Origin: Artemisia argyi
Taxonomy: Eukaryota; Streptophyta; Magnoliopsida; Asterales; Asteraceae
Assembly: GCA_030686995.1 (NCBI GenBank)
Contig: CM060692.1
Span: 121,494,796 to 121,558,795, forward strand
DNA: 64,000 nucleotides
Direction: 5' to 3'
Shown: positions 59,144 to 64,000 of the stretch, in pieces
Position numbering within the stretch: position 1 is the stretch's first letter
Layout: the number at the start of each line of letters is the position of its first letter
Notes under the pieces: generated by a model
Told to the model about the DNA's origin: nothing
What the model saw: only the letters and a program-made list of their open reading frames with translations
The model's database searches: none
Translations under genes and position numbers: made by a program

Positions 59144-62100
59144 ATGCGCACTCGGTCTCAAGCAAAGAATAAAAAACAGAAAGACGTACCCGAGTTACGT
59201 TCTAATACAGAAACCAAAATGGCCGCTGGGCCACCACCACCATTACCACCCCCTGATGAGCCAGCTCCCGATCTCCGAACGATGGAGGAGCTGTACCAGC
59301 CTACCATGCAAGGGCGGGGTGGGCCTATTGCACCACTCACTATTGGGGCTGCGGACTTCGGCCTCAAGCATCACATGATCCAACAAGTCCAGAATTCGTG
59401 TCAATTTCACGGATTACCGGGTGACGATGCCAACAAGCATCTTGACAAATATCTTACGGTCACCCAAAGCATGAAACAGCATGGTGTCACCGATGATGCC
59501 CTTCGGCTGTACCTCTTCCCCTATTCTCTCGCTCATCATGCCACTGCATGGTTTGACCGACTCCCAAAGAATTCTATTCGAACCTTTGATGAAATGGTAA
59601 CCAAGTTCTTAGCAAAATATTTTCCACCATCCATGGTTACCAAGTTACGTAATGATATCAGCAACTTCCGGTAACTTCCCGATGAGTCTCTTTTTGAGGC
59701 TTGGGAGCGTTATAAGCTAGCCATTGATCGGTGCCCTAACCACAATATGTTACAAGTTACCATCATAGATACCTTCTATAATGGTCTGACATTGAGGCAC
59801 CGAGACATTCTCAATGCTGCTGCTGGTGGGACCTTTATGAAAAGGCGTCCCGAGGAGTGCTATGACTTAATCGAGAACATGACTGCCCATCATAACTTTT
59901 GGGATTCCTCTGCGGAGAGGGAAGCGTCATGTAATTCCGTTACTCCCTCATCATCATCTCCTGAAATAATCGCTCTTACCAAAAAGATGGATGATATTTC
60001 TACGGCTGTGTTGAGAATGAACCAAACGATACAACATCAAGTTCAAAATCAACAAGTGAAAGTCGTAGCCCGAAGTTGTGAAACTTGTGGGGGCCCACAT
60101 CTGTATTCCGAGTGTCCAGCTACTGCTGAATTTTCTCAAGAGAACGTTTATGCTGCTAACGGTTCCTATAACACGGGGGGTAATTCTTACCAACCGCAAG
60201 GGGACCGTAATCTCTTAAGCTATCGTTCCAACAATTTTCTCGGACCTCCCGGTTTTAACCAAAATCAAAACCGTAACACGAATCAGAATTTTAGCCAAGG
60301 TCAAAACTCAAATTTCCAAAACCCGATCCAAAATCAAGGTCAGTTTAATCAAAACAATTTTCAAAATGGCAATCAAAACCAAGGTTTTCAAGGAAATTTT
60401 CAAAGAAACCAGAATCAAGGGAATTACAATCAGGGTAATTTCAATCAGAGAAACAATTTTCAGGGTAACAACAATCAAAATCAAGGGAATTTTCAAAACA
60501 ACCGTGTTCAAAATCCCCCTGTTCAAAATCAAAACGTTGTTCCACCCCCGTCTTCCTCCGATGCTGAGATTAAACAATTCATGAAAGCACAAGAGGAAAC
60601 AAATCGGTTATTGATCAAAACTATCTCTGAACTTCAGAAGTCTTTAAATGATCGACCCTCGGGCCCGGGTACATTACCGAGCAACACGATCGCTAACCCG
60701 AGGGGCGATGTCAAAGCGATCACCACCCGAAGTGGGACATCTTACAATGGACCCTCGATTCCTTCTACCTCTTCTTCTCCTCCTAAGGTAGCGGAACGTG
60801 AACCTGAGGTCACTACGGACAAGGTACTTCCTACTAATAACGGAGGTACCAACAACGTCCACCCTCAAGTTGTCCCGGTCCCGGCTCGTAAGCCGAAAGT
60901 TGTATTTGATCCTCCTGTGAGTCCTGATGAAATTCCAAAGAATGATCCTAAGCCTTCAATTCCATATCCTTCACGTGTGTATGATCAAAAGAACCGCGAA
61001 AGAGCTAATCATCAGATGGAAAAATTTTATCAAATTTTCCAAGAATTACACTTCGATATTAGCTTCGCGGACGCTCTTCTTCTCATGCCTAAGTTTGCTT
61101 CGACAATCAAAAATCTGATAAGCAACAAAGAAAAACTCTGTGAGATGGCAAAAACTTCACTCAATGAGCATTGCTCAGCAGTGCTCTTGAAAAAGCTTCC
61201 CGAAAAGCTTGGAGATCCCGGGAAATTTCTCATTCCATGTATTTTCCCGGGGATGGTTGAATGCTTTGCCTTGGCCGATCTTGGCGCAAGCATTAACCTG
61301 ATGCCTTACTCAGTTTGGAAAAGACTTTCTCTACCTACTCTCACTCCGACCTGCATGACACTCGAGCTTGCAGACCGTACTATATCCCGTCCTCTCGGCA
61401 TTGCCGAAGATATCTTCGTGAAAGTAGGAAAGTTCCATTTTCCGGCAGATTTCGTGATTGTTGATTTCGATGCTGACCCACGAGTCCCTCTCATTCTCGG
61501 GAGGGGATTCTTAAGAACGGGTCGTGCTTTAATCGATGTATTCGAAGAAGAAATCACTCTACGTGTTGGTGGTGAAGCCATCACATTCAATCTTGATCAG
61601 ACTTCAAGATATTCCTCCAACTATGACGCTGAAACGGTTAACCGAATTGATGTCATCGATGTTGCGTCTGAGGAGTATTCTCAAGAGGTCCTCGGTTTCT
61701 CATCCAGTGGCAATCTTTCTACTGACCCTATCATTTCCGACTCTTCCCCTTCCCTCACTCCGTTTGAGGGAAGTGACTTCCTTTTGGAAGAGCTCGAGGC
61801 TTTTCTTGCTCAAGATAGCTCAATTCCCGATGGAGTTGATGAAAACTATCTTGACCCGGAGGGGGACATTCTTCTCCTTGAAAGATTGTTAAATGACGAT
61901 CCTTCACCCTCTCCGTCTCCACAAATACTTCATAAAGCGGAAGTCAAAAATGTTGAAATAACTGAAGACTTTCCCGAGGTTGAGCTCAAGGACTTGCCTC
62001 CTCATCTAGAATATGCATTTCTGGAGGGTGATAATAAATTACCCGTCATTATTGCCAAAGACTTAAAAGATGAGGAAAAGGCTGCACTCCTAAAGGTTCT

Positions 62101-64000
62101 TAAGTCAAACAAGCAAGCAATTGCTTGGAAACTCTCCGACATTAAGGGCATAAGCCCGAACTTTTGTACTCATAAAATCTTAATGGAGGATGACTTTAAA
62201 CCAGCTGTGCAACATCAGAGAAGGGTAAATCCAAAAATCCACGAAGTTATCAAACAAGAAGTTCTTAAACTTCTTGATGCGGGATTGATTTACCCTATAT
62301 CTGACAGTCCTTGGGTTAGCCCAATTCATTGTGTTCCCAAAAAGGGTGGCATTACCGTTGTCACCAACGAGGATAACGAGTTGATTCCAACTCGTTTGGT
62401 CACGGGTTGGCGTGTTTGTATTGACTATCGAAAGTTAAATGAAGCCACCCGTAAAGACCATTTTCCTCTCCCTTTTATGGACCAAATGCTCGAAAGACTT
62501 ACGGGGAATGAGTACTACTGCTTCCTCGATGGTTTCTCGGGTTACTTCCAAATCCCCATTGATCCCCAGGATCAAGAGAAGACTACCTTCACATGCCCCT
62601 ACGGAACTTTTGCTTACAGACGTATGCCTTTCGGCTTATGTAATGCACCAGGCACGTTCCAGAGATGCATGATGTCTATTTTTTCCGACATGATCGGGAA
62701 AACTATGGAGGTATTCATGGATGACTTTTCTGTCATCGGGGATTCATTTCAGACTTGCCTCTCCCACTTGGAACAGATGCTTAAACGTTGCAAAGAAACG
62801 AATCTAAGTCTCAACTGGGAGAAGAGCCACTTTATGGTCAAGGAGGGCATTGTCCTCGGCCATAAGATTTCAAAAAACGGGATCGAGGTTGACAGAGCTA
62901 AAATCGATGTCATTGCCAAATTACCTCATCCCACCACCGTAAAAGGTGTTCGGAGCTTTTTGGGTCATGCCGGCTTCTACCGTAGGTTTATCCAAGATTT
63001 TTCTAAGATTGCCCGGCCTATGACCCATCTCCTCGAGAAGGATGCTCCTTTCATCTTCTCTCCTGAGTGCATCGAAGCTTTTGAAACATTAAAGAAAAAG
63101 CTTACCGAGGCACCGATTCTTGTTGCCCCCGATTGGGACCAACCTTTTGAGCTTATGTGCGATGCTAGTGATTTTGCCATAGGTGCGGTCTTGGGGCAAC
63201 GAAAAGCAAAATACTTTCAGCCCATACACTACGCAAGCAAAACTATGACTGAGGCTCAAGGTCATTACACCACCACTGAAAAAGAACTCCTAGCTGTGGT
63301 GTATGCCTTCGAGAAATTCCGGTCATACCTAATCTTGACTAAATGCGTAGTGTACACAGATCACTCGGCTTTGAAATACCTATTTGCAAAACAAGATGCA
63401 AAGCCGAGGCTTCTTCGTTGGGTTCTCCTCCTTCAGGAATTTGATATCATTATCCGTGATAAAAAAGGAGCCGAGAACCTTGCTGCTGATCATCTCTCAC
63501 GATTAGAGAACCCTCATCAAGATGTGTCCGAGAAAAAGGAAATAAATGAAACATTTCCTCTCGAGACACTCAATGCGGTTGCTTTTCGTGGTGACTCTAC
63601 TACCCCATGGTTTGCCGACTTTGCAAATTACCATGCGGGTAACTTCATAGTGAAGGGGTTAACGTCCCAACAAAAGAAAAAATTCTTCAAAGACGTTAAA
63701 CATTACTTCTGGGACGACCCCTTCCTCTTCAAAATATGTGCCGATCAAGTCATCAGGCGATGTGTATACGGACAGGAAGCCATTGATATTCTCAAGGCTT
63801 GCCATGCTGGACCCACCGGGGGCCACCATAGTCCTAACTACACCGCCAAAAAGGTGTTTGATTCCGGTTTCTATTGGCCCACAATCTACAAGGATGCCCA
63901 CTAATTAGTCAAAGCCTGTGATGCTTGTCAGCGTCACGGGAATATTTCACAAAAGAACGAAATGCCGCAAAATGCTATTCAAGTTTGTGAAATCTTTGAC
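59144..64000 (+). pseudogene. gag-pol: Element F gag-pol polyprotein, two in-frame stops, 3' end outside window
   Basis: ATG at 59144 (MRTRSQAKNKKQKD). The same frame is kept to the window end with TAA at 59672 and TAA at 63902. Gag domain (about 59380-59900, TAWFDRLPKNSI, FYNGL); a knuckle-like [13 protein letters not shown] near 60079-60117 with CX2CX3HX4C spacing; a long Asn/Gln-rich stretch (60140-60550); protease ([11 protein letters not shown], about 61273, then GRGFLRT); RT (about 62220-62810) with [22 protein letters not shown] and the catalytic FMDDFSV; RNase H ([33 protein letters not shown]); integrase zinc finger ([17 protein letters not shown]). The DLGAS protease motif is normal for Athila. 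Well preserved and younger than D or A by look; not autonomous as it stands unless the stops are read through. Confidence 0.9.

Larger units (their letters stand above)
54538..64000 (+). mobile_element. Element F: Athila-like Ty3 retrotransposon, 5' part
   Basis: It begins TGATGAGTGTG inside E's RT gene. LTR about 4.0 kb, tRNA-Asp-type PBS, leader, then a gag-pol ORF that runs past the window end. The PBS, the ADLGAS protease and the order protease-RT-RNase H-integrase identify an Athila/Tat-group Ty3 element. The 5 bases before it, aatac, should recur after its 3' LTR outside the window. Confidence 0.9.

Noticed and set aside
1..64000. tRNA, rRNA or single-copy host genes
   Set aside because: I found no cloverleaf with A/B boxes, no rRNA words and no multi-exon gene with recognisable host domains. 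A covariance-model scan could overturn this for small RNAs.

Overview
The window looks like plant nuclear heterochromatin. It is AT-rich and made almost entirely of nested LTR retrotransposons. I see no bacterial-type genes, rRNA or tRNA, and no convincing single-copy host gene. The families present, namely large Copia elements with long accessory ORFs, Tekay/Del-like chromoviruses and Athila-like Ty3 elements primed by tRNA-Asp, and the wording of their proteins resemble Asteraceae genomes (Tanacetum/Chrysanthemum type). That taxonomic call is from memory and is an inference.

Layout, outermost to innermost. Element D (Athila-like Ty3, incomplete) occupies 1-1327 and 42364-48714. It has a protease-type ORF with two retropepsin-like domains, no RT or integrase, an env-like gene with its own TATA box and a likely intron, and a partial 3' LTR. 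Copia element A (1328-42363, LTRs 443 bp, about 4% diverged, imperfect TSD caaat/caaaa) is inserted in D's protease ORF. Copia element B (3797-30675, LTRs 345 bp, 2 differences, TSD cttgc) is inserted in A's gag. Chromovirus C (19613-28486, LTRs 3007 bp with no difference seen, TSD gttgt) is inserted in B's 3' non-coding part. Divergence falls D/A > B > C, which agrees with the nesting order. To the right, chromovirus E lies on the minus strand (48715-54537) and abuts D. An Athila-like element F (54538 to window end, LTR about 4.0 kb) interrupts E's reverse transcriptase and runs off the end of the window.

How the genes work together. A and B each encode gag and a Copia pol (protease, integrase, RT, RNase H). 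After pol each carries a long accessory sense ORF (aORF), and the two aORFs are homologous. A additionally carries two antisense ORFs that look like paralogues, each with a TATA box 82-87 bp upstream of its ATG. One also has an AATAAA signal just past its stop. The antisense pair and the sense aORF therefore look like a separately transcribed cassette around a divergent promoter (37065-37604). Copies of the polypurine tract follow the end of pol and of later modules in A, B and D, as if 3' modules were added behind an older element end.

The most unusual non-coding signal is in B. Two arrays (about 23 and 22 copies by eye) of a degenerate palindrome, TTACGCGTAA, lie upstream of gag (4500-5098) and upstream of the aORF (14160-14687). 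D has its own palindrome, ATCCGATCGGAT, in its putative intron and in its LTR.

Most ORFs are interrupted by in-frame stops, but several frames are otherwise continuous. They are annotated as pseudogenes and no repaired sequence is given. All copy counts and identities are by eye.
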